From: Confluentibacter flavum
GTDB lineage: Bacteria; Bacteroidota; Bacteroidia; Flavobacteriales; Flavobacteriaceae
DNA length: 64,000 nt
Direction of reading: 5' to 3'
Assembly (NCBI RefSeq): GCF_002843175.1
Contig: NZ_PJEO01000056.1
Coordinates: forward strand, 124,001-188,000
Positions within the stretch are counted from its first letter, which is position 1, and each line of letters starts with the position of its first letter. Under the pieces are notes generated by a model, which saw nothing but the letters and a program-made list of their open reading frames with translations, was not told the origin of the DNA and made no database searches. The translations under genes were made by a program, and so were the position numbers. This document shows, one piece after another, positions 1 through 8,063 of the stretch.

Positions 1-37
1 CGTTAATACCCCGTAAAAGTGCGATGTATGTTTTCAT
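1..37 (-). CDS. DUF1697 family protein, N-terminal fragment cut by the window edge
   Basis: Reading the minus strand from an ATG at 35-37 gives twelve residues, MKTYIALLRGIN, before the window ends. This opening is characteristic of the DUF1697 family, small cytoplasmic proteins of unknown biochemical function. Only the start is visible, so nothing can be said about the rest. The gene would run leftwards out of the window. The repeat unit beginning at 45 lies directly upstream of its start codon, so that repeat occupies its promoter or leader region. The 15 bases around this start (31-45) recur exactly around the DUF559 start (539-553). Confidence 0.6.
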   Translation of the reverse strand, partial: MKTYIALLRGIN

Positions 38-44
38 TTTTAAA

Positions 45-117
45 CTTCCCTCCTAAAAAGGAGGGATTGAGGGAGGTGTAAAATCATTCTCTTCAAATTT
101 AAAAATATAATCTTTGC
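45..117 (-). repeat. REP-like palindromic repeat, copy A, with a relic of a DUF559 3' end
   Basis: Bases 45-80 contain a CCCTCC-loop-GGAGGG hairpin followed by GAGGGAGGTGTA. The segment to 117 matches 139-210 at about 85-90% by eye. On the minus strand, 81-117 would encode KDYIFKFEEND and then run into TPPSIPPF from the repeat, paralleling the C-terminus of the intact DUF559 gene. I read it as the 3' remnant of a second copy. Confidence 0.7.
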
Positions 118-138
118 ATGAGTATATCCATATTTGGG

Positions 139-174
139 TTTCCCTCCTAACAAGGAGTGACTGAGGGAGGTGTA
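139..174 (-). repeat. REP-like palindromic repeat, copy B, overlapping the DUF559 3' end
   Basis: This is the same unit as 45-80, in the same orientation, with a CCCTCCT-loop-AGGAG stem and a GAGGGAGGTGTA tail. It is read through as coding sequence: the last codons of the DUF559 gene (TPPSVTPC, stop at 147-149) come from the repeat. It is inverted relative to copy C on the other side of the gene. Confidence 0.75.
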
Positions 175-545
175 CCACCATTCTCTTCAAATCTAAAAAT
201 ATAATCTTCAATCGCCCTTAAAACATTATCCATATCATTCATAATTTGATAATCCGAAAATCTCAAAACATGAATTCCTAACGCATTTAAGCGATTAGTT
301 TTCTTTACATCTTTCTCAAAAACTTCCAAGATTTCATGAGAATAACCATCACATTCAATAGCTAATTGTAGTTGGTTACAAAAGAAATCTACAATGTATT
401 CATCAATAGGCTTTTGTCTGTGAAAATCATAATTGTGCATTAGATTTCTTCTCAAAAAAGTCCATAATTTAATTTCAGACTTTGTTGAATTATTATGCAG
501 TTGCCTTGCTAGTTCTTTAAGTTTTGGATTGTAATATATTTTCAT
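147..545 (-). CDS. DUF559 (Vsr-like) endonuclease-domain protein
   Basis: This 132-residue protein fits the DUF559 family, which shares the PD-(D/E)xK nuclease fold with very-short-patch-repair endonucleases. An N-terminal helical segment (KSEIKLWTFLRRN) is followed by the presumed active-site strands: Asp in YIVDFFC near residue 53, then IECDG near residues 63-67. A histidine follows in GYSHE. No DUF559 substrate is firmly known, so activity is inferred from the fold. The tail TPPSVTPC is translated palindromic repeat and is unlikely to be functional. No methylase or other restriction partner is adjacent. The gene is bracketed by inverted palindromes (139-174 and 571-604), which suggests a small mobile or REP-associated module. 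The ATG at 543-545 gives the natural family start. Confidence 0.8.
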   Translation of the reverse strand: MKIYYNPKLKELARQLHNNSTKSEIKLWTFLRRNLMHNYDFHRQKPIDEYIVDFFCNQLQLAIECDGYSHEILEVFEKDVKKTNRLNALGIHVLRFSDYQIMNDMDNVLRAIEDYIFRFEENGGTPPSVTPC

Positions 546-570
546 TTTTAAACAACTAATTTATAAAAAC

Positions 571-604
571 ACACCCCTTAATCCCCTCTTATTAGAGGGG
601 AGAC
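571..604 (+). repeat. REP-like palindromic repeat, copy C, inverted relative to A and B
   Basis: The sequence ACACCCCTTAATCCCC is followed by a CCCCTCT-loop-AGAGGGG hairpin, and the whole is the same layout as copies A and B on the other strand. It lies 26 bases upstream of the DUF559 start codon and ends at the stop codon of the neighbouring flavoprotein gene. Hairpin and arm order make the gene look flanked by inverted ends. Confidence 0.65.
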
Positions 605-1816
605 TTACCGTGACATATTTTGAGCGGCAATAAATGCACTGGTCCATGCATTTTGGAAATTAAAACCACCTGTAATGGCATCAATATTCAAGACTTCACC
701 AGCAAAATACAATTGAGGAACCAATTTACTTTCAAAGGTTTTAAAGTTAACTTCTTTGAGTTCAACACCCCCTGCGGTTACAAACTCTTCTTTAAACGTG
801 CTTTTCCCTTCTACATTAAAAATGGCTTGCGTTAATTGCGTTGCCAAACTCTCCAACTGGTCTTTATTTAAGTCAGCCCAACGGGTTTCATTGTCCATTT
901 TAGAAGCCAAAACCAATTTTTGCCAAAGCCGTTTGGGCACATCGAATTGAGCGGATTTATAAACTGTTTTTTTAGCTATCTCAAGCTTTAATTCTTTTAA
1001 AACATCCAAACAGTCTTCAAAAGAGGTGTTTATAAAATTTATGTCTATTTTAAATTTATAATCCCGTTTTGCTAATTCCAAAGCACCAAAAGCCGATAAT
1101 TTTAATATGGCTGGTGCGCTCATACCCCAATGCGTTATGAGTAATGTACCGCTACTTTCTAAATGGCTATCTGCAACTTTTACGAGAACATGGTTAACCA
1201 CAACGCCTGGGATATCTTGAATGCGGTCGTCCTTTATGTTGAAAGTGAATAACGATGGTACTGGATTAGAAATGGTATGCCCTAAATCTTCTAAAAGCTT
1301 CCAGATTTTTGGATTGCTCCCTGTGGCAATCAATACTTTTTTAGATGTAAATAGGCCTTGATTGGTGTCCACTACAAATACATCTGATTCTTTTTGAATG
1401 GATTTTACCGAATGATTCATTAAAATGTCCACCTTATTTTTTTTGGCTTCGTTTAAAAAACAATCGATAATGGTTTGTGAAGAATCGGTTATGGGAAACA
1501 TGCGTCCATCATCCTCCATTTTTAAAGGAACGCCACGTTTTTCGAACCAGTCTATGGTATCGCCCGTCATGAATTGATGAAACGGTCCCAATAATTCCTT
1601 TTCGCCTCTTGGATAATTTAATACGAGTTCCTGTGGAATAAACTCGGCGTGCGTCACATTGCACCTGCCACCACCAGACACTTTTACTTTGGTCAACACG
1701 TCTTTACCGCGCTCTAAGATGGCAACTTTTAACTTTGTGTTTTGCTCTGCTATGTTAATGGCAGCAAAAAACCCAGCAGCTCCACCGCCAATGACAAGCA
1801 CGTCTTTTTCTGTCAT
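605..1816 (-). CDS. BaiN/HI0933-family FAD-dependent oxidoreductase
   Basis: The 403-residue product is a flavoprotein of the HI0933/YhiN/BaiN family. The dinucleotide-binding motif VIGGGAAG is at residues 8-15, the family signature SGGGRCNVTH at 47-56, and a C-terminal FAD contact in FAGEVLNIDAITGGFN near residue 370. Length is normal for the family. Some members reduce bile-acid intermediates, but most have no assigned substrate, so I give none. There is no signal peptide, so it should be cytoplasmic. Its first codon overlaps the last codon of the upstream glycerophosphodiesterase gene by four bases (1813-1816), which indicates a two-gene operon with translational coupling. Confidence 0.88.
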   Translation of the reverse strand: MTEKDVLVIGGGAAGFFAAINIAEQNTKLKVAILERGKDVLTKVKVSGGGRCNVTHAEFIPQELVLNYPRGEKELLGPFHQFMTGDTIDWFEKRGVPLKMEDDGRMFPITDSSQTIIDCFLNEAKKNKVDILMNHSVKSIQKESDVFVVDTNQGLFTSKKVLIATGSNPKIWKLLEDLGHTISNPVPSLFTFNIKDDRIQDIPGVVVNHVLVKVADSHLESSGTLLITHWGMSAPAILKLSAFGALELAKRDYKFKIDINFINTSFEDCLDVLKELKLEIAKKTVYKSAQFDVPKRLWQKLVLASKMDNETRWADLNKDQLESLATQLTQAIFNVEGKSTFKEEFVTAGGVELKEVNFKTFESKLVPQLYFAGEVLNIDAITGGFNFQNAWTSAFIAAQNMSR

Positions 1817-2487
1817 AGTCTATCTGGAAAATCGGAGATAATACCATCTACCTCATACGATTTTATACGCTTTATTGGTTTTAAGTTGTTTACCGTCCAT
1901 GTAAACACTTTAAATTGTTCCTTTAAATTGGCAACAATCTCTTGGGTTAACAGGGTGTAATCTGGATGTATGGAATAAGCGTTTATTGTTTTTGCGAAAT
2001 TAACCGCCTCTTCCAGATTTGTATCGGTAATCACGCCCAAAGGAATGTTACTGTTTGTTTTATAAACCGTTTCCAATAAATCCTTTTGAAAACTGGACAC
2101 AATAATATTGCTATAATCCCATCCCTTTTTTTCAATATAAAAATCGATTAATCTACTCGTTTCTTTTGGGGTGTCTTGTCCTTTTAACTCTATATTCAAC
2201 AAACATTTGTTGTTTACAAAGGCCATAACTTCCGACAAGGTTGGGATTTGGGTATGTCCCTTCACCTCAACCTTTTTCAACTGTTTTAAGGTGAATTTTG
2301 AAATTTCGCCAGACGTATTCGTCATCCTATCCAAGGTAAAATCATGAAAAACCACCAACTCCCCAGACGCACATCGGTGCACATCTATTTCGATACCATC
2401 CACCCCTAATTGCAATGCTTTTTTAATCGATTCTAAGGTGTTTTCGGGTGAATGCCCTTTGGCGCCGCGATGTCCTATTTTTTTCAT
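1813..2487 (-). CDS. glycerophosphodiester phosphodiesterase (GDPD family)
   Basis: This GDPD-fold hydrolase should split glycerophosphodiesters into glycerol 3-phosphate and an alcohol. I start it at the ATG at 2485-2487 because MKKIGHRGAKG is the typical opening. An in-frame start at 2526 would add 13 residues with no family support. Metal and catalytic residues are visible: His6 in HRG, Glu15 in PENT, Glu33 and Asp35 in EIDVH, and His48 in FHD. At about 224 residues it matches compact bacterial cytoplasmic enzymes, and no signal peptide is seen. It overlaps the next gene by four bases, so the two are probably cotranscribed, although no metabolic link is obvious. Confidence 0.88.
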   Translation of the reverse strand: MKKIGHRGAKGHSPENTLESIKKALQLGVDGIEIDVHRCASGELVVFHDFTLDRMTNTSGEISKFTLKQLKKVEVKGHTQIPTLSEVMAFVNNKCLLNIELKGQDTPKETSRLIDFYIEKKGWDYSNIIVSSFQKDLLETVYKTNSNIPLGVITDTNLEEAVNFAKTINAYSIHPDYTLLTQEIVANLKEQFKVFTWTVNNLKPIKRIKSYEVDGIISDFPDRL

Positions 2488-2747
2488 CTTTTTATATATA
2501 TTTTTCTTTGGTAAGATAGAATACACATAGGATTTATTTGCTTATTTATTAAAATATTCAAAATATGCGCATTTCATTTGGTAAAAATACGAATATAGTC
2601 AGACGTTTAGGATAGCATTTTTATTACATGTTACATAATTTTTAATTTGTATAAAAAATATGCTAGATTTGATGTAATAGTAAACGGACGATGTGGGGTA
2701 AAGTTCTTCATATTATCCGTTAGAAATAATTTGAAAAAACATAATCG

Positions 2748-3650
2748 ATGAGCGAATTAAGCCAAAAAGAATTAGAAGTTGTTACTTCAAGAGCAAGAGC
2801 TGATAAAGCAATCAACTCATTGAAAGGAATCTTACTTGGAATAAATTTAGACGAGCAGGTAAACCAAAAGGAAATCAATGAACTAAAAAAATGGGCAGAA
2901 AACCATAGGAGTTTAATAAACCGAAATCCTTTCAAAGAATTTATGACCATTATTGAAGAAACAATTTCTAGCAATATTCCTGCAACGGAAACAATAGAAG
3001 ATTTATTCTGGCTTTGTCAGAAATACGAAAATGACAGCTACTATTATAATGCAGTGACAACTGATTTACAAACTCTTCAAGGAATATGTCACGGAATTTT
3101 AGCAGATGGAGTTATAAATGAAAAAGAAATTCATGACCTTAAGGAATGGCTTGAGCAAAATATTCATTTAAGTACATACTATCCTTATGACGAAATTAGG
3201 AGTTTAATTCTTTCTATAGTATCGGACGGAAAAATTGAGGAAGAAGAAGTTTTGATTTTAAAAGCTTACCTAAATCAATTTATAAATATCGAAAACAAGG
3301 ATATTGCTGAAAAAATTGATAATGAAACTGCCAATATAAATATTTCTGGCCATTGCACTAGTGACCCAAATATAGACTTTGACGGTAAAACATTTTGTGT
3401 AACTGGAGTTTTGAAAAGTGGTAATCGAACTGAATTAGAAAATCTTATTTCCGATTTAGGAGGAATACCGACAAAATCAATTACCAAAAAAACTGACTAT
3501 TTAATTGTTGGAGATAACGGAAACCCAGCTTGGGCTTTCGCCTGTTACGGACGGAAAGTAGAAAAAGCTTTGGAATTGAGAAAAGGTGGACATCAGATTT
3601 GTTTAATTCATGAATTTGACTTTATGGACGCAATAGAAGATTTGAAATAA
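2748..3650 (+). CDS. TerB-like helical protein with C-terminal BRCT domain
   Basis: The C-terminal 90 residues (about 209-297) form a BRCT domain: FDGKTFCVTGVL, the glycine pair in LGG, and TDYLIVGDNG are its conserved strands and turn. The same module closes bacterial DNA ligases. The N-terminal part (about 20-178) is helical and repeats a pattern of ILADGVINEKEI and IVSDGKIEEEEV, which resembles the acidic DG-x-I-x-x-x-E turns of TerB-like domains. No catalytic domain is present, so a protein- or DNA-binding role is inferred. It is a single gene with no operon partner. Upstream, TAGATTTG at 2664-2671 resembles a -7 element, but the spacing to a TTTG is short. Confidence 0.75.
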   Translation: MSELSQKELEVVTSRARADKAINSLKGILLGINLDEQVNQKEINELKKWAENHRSLINRNPFKEFMTIIEETISSNIPATETIEDLFWLCQKYENDSYYYNAVTTDLQTLQGICHGILADGVINEKEIHDLKEWLEQNIHLSTYYPYDEIRSLILSIVSDGKIEEEEVLILKAYLNQFINIENKDIAEKIDNETANINISGHCTSDPNIDFDGKTFCVTGVLKSGNRTELENLISDLGGIPTKSITKKTDYLIVGDNGNPAWAFACYGRKVEKALELRKGGHQICLIHEFDFMDAIEDLK

Positions 3651-3753
3651 AACTATTCCTTCACTAGCAAACGTTTAAATTTATGTTTTCCTATCTTAAT
3701 TCTTAAACTACGCAAATGTCTGTTATACTAAACAAACTGAACCCATATAGAAA

Positions 3754-4197
3754 ATGAAAGCATTTTTTAAGGAATTATTTCAATACAATCATCACTCAAA
3801 CCAAAAATTATGGCATGTTTTTAATGAACATCCGGATAGAATTTCTGAAAAATCGATCAAGTTATATAACCACATACTCAATGCCCACCATATTTGGAAT
3901 AGCAGAATTAATCAAATTCAAAACACGTATGGCGTTTGGGACATGCATCCCATTCAAAACTGCATGAATATGGATAAAACAAACTATGAGAATTCATTGC
4001 TTATACTTGACACCTTTGACCTAAACGACATGATCAATTATAAGAATACGAAAGGACTGGTTTTTAACAACAGTATTCGCGACAATCTTTTTCATGTCAT
4101 AAATCATTCAACTTACCACAGAGGACAAATTGCAACCGACTTTAGGCAAAATGGCCTCGACCCTTTGGTGACTGACTACATTTTTCACAAGCGATGA
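3754..4197 (+). CDS. DinB-family four-helix metalloprotein
   Basis: The 147-residue protein fits the DinB/YfiT superfamily of small four-helix bundles that bind a divalent metal through three histidines. Candidate ligands are a His in HILNAHHIW (residues 40-48) and His118 and His122 in HVINHSTYHRGQ, the strongest family signature. Some relatives are thiol-dependent transferases, but the substrate cannot be predicted here, and the name does not imply DNA polymerase activity. It is a single plus-strand gene, about 100 bases after the BRCT gene and convergent with the phosphoesterase gene. Confidence 0.82.
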   Translation: MKAFFKELFQYNHHSNQKLWHVFNEHPDRISEKSIKLYNHILNAHHIWNSRINQIQNTYGVWDMHPIQNCMNMDKTNYENSLLILDTFDLNDMINYKNTKGLVFNNSIRDNLFHVINHSTYHRGQIATDFRQNGLDPLVTDYIFHKR

Positions 4198-4266
4198 TTA
4201 TTAGGTAATATATTTATGTGATATCAAAATAGCTTACGAAGTAGCAAAATAATGTTCCCATTCAAA

Positions 4267-7200
4267 CTAAAAGCTTAAACCAAAACCAAACGAAAACCGA
4301 AGACCTTCAGCTCCCTGAAACAAATTAAAAGTACCTGATAATGTTTGGGCTGCCGTTACCCAAAAGCCACCTCCATAATCGTTGTGCCATGTTTTTGAAG
4401 GATCGTTTTCCAACCAAACCCTACCAACATCCAAACCGCCAAAAACCCCTAACTGTAAAGGCAAAACCCTGGTTTTAAATGATGGGAAACTATACCGTAA
4501 ATCAGCACTACCGGTCAATGCATTTTTACCTGTAAAACGCTCTGTTCTATACCCTCTCATCCCATTATTACCGCCAATATTGGCTGCTTGGTAAAAGATG
4601 AGATTATCACCAAACCTTAGTTGACCTCTAACATCTGTTTTAAGGACTAATTTTTTGTTTGTGGTTAAAGCATTATAAAAACCCCATTCGGAATTCACAA
4701 AACCATACGTGTTTTTAGTTTCCTTAAACTCTGTTTTTCCACCAACATTTAAAAGAAACGTCATCCCTCGTGCTGGGTTTGTGGCATTGTCAAAACTTTT
4801 ATAATGGTATTGTGCTTGAAGTCCGCCAAAAAAACGTCTTGTATAAAAATCATTGTTTGCAAGAGGCATAAAACTAGAAATATAACGATCTGGAGTATCT
4901 TCAATCTCAATCCCTTCAAAAAGGGCTTTAAAACCATAATCGCTTCCGAAATTTCCTTTTTTAATGACGCCTACATTAAGTGCATAGATTCCTGTTTTCA
5001 CTCGATTATAATCAAGTCCGAAATCGTCATCGCTATTAACGGTTTCATTGCCATAGCCAAAGAAATTATTAGTAAAATTTTCAGATGTAAATCTTCCAGA
5101 AACCTGTAAGTTCCAATCTTGATGTATGTTAGCAAACTCGCCTTCATAATTTAGCTCATACCCATTAGTTGCAAAAAAATACCCCCCTTTAAAATGGTGT
5201 TGTTGTGAAAACGGATTCCGTTGAAATCCTTTTACCGTTTTAACAAAAGAAGCCCCTATTTTAAAACCATCGTCTGGGTTAAATCCAAAACTTGGCGTGA
5301 TGGTGGCTGTTTTGGTAATGTTCTTTTGAAAATCGAAGAGGTTTAAGTTATAAATATCGGTGAATTTTATTTGGGCGCCATGATTCTGTTCTATGGTGTT
5401 CTTTTTCGATTTATGGTCATACACCTTGATGCGCCTACTATTTTCAATGACATAGGTATCATCACCTTGCCCACCGATAAGGCGCGTATAAATCATATTA
5501 TTTGCCTTTCCTGATACCTGAAAAACATCTTTATCATCCAAGCCATACACCCAAATTTCCTTGGTAACCTCTCTATTAAAGGTTTTATCTACCAGCACAT
5601 CAGCTTTTTTACCAGCTTTAATCCTTGATATTTTTATATGGGTTTCTTTATCACTTGTTCTAGTCACTTCAATGTAATCATCCTTATCGGTTCCCATCAA
5701 AATTACCAGTTCATTCATATGCTTGTAATACCGTGTCGCAATATCCAAAAGGTTGCTTCGTCTTCCTTTCAGATTTGTTTTAATGGCATCCAATGTTTCA
5801 TCCTGTACTTCTTTGGGTACTTTTAAAAATGCCTCGTCAATTACGGCATCTGTGATATGTTCTTGTAGAAATGCCGCTTCCTGCAGCCAATCCTCTTGAC
5901 TGGCTTTTTGGATTAAAACCCTATCTAGTTTAATACCGGCACTGTTCATCCAGTCAATATCCTTTAATTCTGAATCATAAACTTGCAGCTGTTTTGTTGG
6001 ACCGGATATTATTTTCATAACATCCAATAATGCGCCATCAAAATTTGAAAATGCTTGATCTCTATCCCTTGGTATGGGCCTAAAAACCTTGTTGCCATTA
6101 TCTACATCAAACTCCGCCCATTTCCACTGGTCTTGATGCCTATCCCAATCGCCCACCAACATATCAAAAAGACGGGCTTTAATAAAAGCATGTTCATCTA
6201 TTTTATATTTCTCATCTTCACGAACCTTTTTAATGACATCGTAAGTGCTTCTAATATCATCGGCATTTTCCAGATGTTGCTCATTAAAAGAAATATCTTC
6301 GGGACGTTCTTCAACCATATACAATTCGTCTCCGAATTCATCATTATAATTCCCTAAAGCTTTGTGCTTAGGAATGTAAAATAACTTCGGATTGGTGTGG
6401 ACTATTTTTGCGGCATGCGACAGATCTGGGATCACTGCAAACGCATACGGATGTGCGGCGGTATAAAAATCAAGAACCAAGTTTTCAACAGCCGTTTTCT
6501 CAAATTCATCTACAATATAGGTGTCTTTAAATAATACCGTTTGAAGGTATTGTGTTGCACTTTTACGGAGCGCCCGCATGCTAAGTTCCTTGCCCTCTTT
6601 GGTCTTTAAACGTAAGGAGCGTGTTTGGTGTCCGCCACCCTTTCTAATAACTTCCAATCCTCCATAAAGCGTATCTAAAGTGGCGACCTTAACCTTTATT
6701 TTTGTGCTGTAAACGTCTCTATAGTGACCGCCCCAAACCGATTCAAAAAAAACTGTTTTATCGGTTTCTTCTTTGGCGTAAATGGATGCCTCAACTTTTT
6801 GGGGAAAAGCGTCAGGCAGTTTGGAATAATCAAAAACCTGATTTATTTTTTGTACTTCTTTCTGAAATACCAATTTTGCTTTCCCGTTTTCCGCAGCAAA
6901 CATATTAACCCAACTACTGCCATCTTTATAAATGACAAACTCAGCAAAACCTTGTTTGCCATAAGCAAACAGTCCATCTTTCCCTAATACAACGGGCGAC
7001 TCTTTAGAACCTGAACCGGACACTATTTGCTTAATGGATTTATTTTCTATGTATTGCAACGCATGCTCATGTCCTGAAACAAAAACAACATTGCTTTCAC
7101 CTAGTGCAATGGTTTCCAAACGGCTCATCAATTCATGGTAACGCTCGTTGTAAAGGTCTTGTGGTGAAACACCACCTTGTGTTCTTATTTGCGTCATTAA

Positions 7201-7974
7201 AGACCCAATTATGGGTAATGGAATTTTTTGTTGGAACGGAAAGATATGCTTACTTGCCGCAACATGCCCACCATGAGAACCATTAGTGTACATAGGATGG
7301 TGCATAGCGAAAACCACTGTTTTATTTTGGGCTTTTTTTATTTCGCCTTCAATGTCTTCAAAAAAGCGCTCTCGGGTTTTAATATCACAATCATCATTAA
7401 TGGTTGGAGCATAGTCCCAATTTTCTAAATACCACTGGGTATCAATGATGATTAATTGAATCGTGTCACTAATGTCAATACTTTCCAAAGGACAACCATT
7501 TTCTGGTAAAAAGGTATTTTTACCTAAAGCGTCTTTAATATAATTTTCTTCACGTTTTAAGCCTTTTAACCCGTTAGCATACCAATCATGGTTTCCTGGA
7601 ATAAAAACAGTTTTACCCTTAAAATCCCTTATTGATTTTATTTGGGCATTTAAACTATTTTCAGCGTTTGCCCTGCCATTTTCGTCTACATCGGGTAAGC
7701 CTGACGGATAAATATTATCGCCTAAAAAAATGACATAATCGCCTTCTGTATTTTTATCTGAGATATAATTTTGAAACGCTTGTAAACCATCGGACAATCC
7801 GTTGGTAGGTGATAAACCGGCATCACCTATCAAATAAAATGTTTTATCTACGTCTTTGTTTTGAGATTCACCAAGACTTGAATATTCATGGGCATATTGT
7901 GCTTTGTGAGTTGCACAAGCATTAACAAGCAGTAAAGTTAACAAATGAGGGATTAATTTGAATTGCAACTTCAT
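4267..7974 (-). CDS. calcineurin-like phosphoesterase fused to an outer-membrane beta-barrel, lipoprotein
   Basis: This 1235-residue protein has two clear parts. The N-terminal third is a metallophosphoesterase with all its motifs in order: IGDAG, FLGDNIYP, PGNHDWY, AMHHPMY and SGHEHALQ. After a middle segment of about 500 residues lies a C-terminal barrel of surface-antigen (D15/BamA-like) character, with the GNNGMRGYRTERF turn and an aromatic terminal residue (LSF). I start at the ATG at 7972-7974, which gives MKLQFKLIPHLLTLLL and the lipobox VNAC (Cys20). The in-frame start at 8007 spoils that signal. The enzyme is therefore probably displayed at the outer membrane. Substrate is unknown; phosphate scavenging is one possibility. 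Confidence 0.85.
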   Translation of the reverse strand: MKLQFKLIPHLLTLLLVNACATHKAQYAHEYSSLGESQNKDVDKTFYLIGDAGLSPTNGLSDGLQAFQNYISDKNTEGDYVIFLGDNIYPSGLPDVDENGRANAENSLNAQIKSIRDFKGKTVFIPGNHDWYANGLKGLKREENYIKDALGKNTFLPENGCPLESIDISDTIQLIIIDTQWYLENWDYAPTINDDCDIKTRERFFEDIEGEIKKAQNKTVVFAMHHPMYTNGSHGGHVAASKHIFPFQQKIPLPIIGSLMTQIRTQGGVSPQDLYNERYHELMSRLETIALGESNVVFVSGHEHALQYIENKSIKQIVSGSGSKESPVVLGKDGLFAYGKQGFAEFVIYKDGSSWVNMFAAENGKAKLVFQKEVQKINQVFDYSKLPDAFPQKVEASIYAKEETDKTVFFESVWGGHYRDVYSTKIKVKVATLDTLYGGLEVIRKGGGHQTRSLRLKTKEGKELSMRALRKSATQYLQTVLFKDTYIVDEFEKTAVENLVLDFYTAAHPYAFAVIPDLSHAAKIVHTNPKLFYIPKHKALGNYNDEFGDELYMVEERPEDISFNEQHLENADDIRSTYDVIKKVREDEKYKIDEHAFIKARLFDMLVGDWDRHQDQWKWAEFDVDNGNKVFRPIPRDRDQAFSNFDGALLDVMKIISGPTKQLQVYDSELKDIDWMNSAGIKLDRVLIQKASQEDWLQEAAFLQEHITDAVIDEAFLKVPKEVQDETLDAIKTNLKGRRSNLLDIATRYYKHMNELVILMGTDKDDYIEVTRTSDKETHIKISRIKAGKKADVLVDKTFNREVTKEIWVYGLDDKDVFQVSGKANNMIYTRLIGGQGDDTYVIENSRRIKVYDHKSKKNTIEQNHGAQIKFTDIYNLNLFDFQKNITKTATITPSFGFNPDDGFKIGASFVKTVKGFQRNPFSQQHHFKGGYFFATNGYELNYEGEFANIHQDWNLQVSGRFTSENFTNNFFGYGNETVNSDDDFGLDYNRVKTGIYALNVGVIKKGNFGSDYGFKALFEGIEIEDTPDRYISSFMPLANNDFYTRRFFGGLQAQYHYKSFDNATNPARGMTFLLNVGGKTEFKETKNTYGFVNSEWGFYNALTTNKKLVLKTDVRGQLRFGDNLIFYQAANIGGNNGMRGYRTERFTGKNALTGSADLRYSFPSFKTRVLPLQLGVFGGLDVGRVWLENDPSKTWHNDYGGGFWVTAAQTLSGTFNLFQGAEGLRFSFGFGLSF

Positions 7975-8063
7975 GTAATGATTCGTATTTTTAACATAAA
8001 TATACAAATTAGCAAATCATCTTTTTTAATAAATTTTTCAGTAATTTGTATTATTATTTACAA

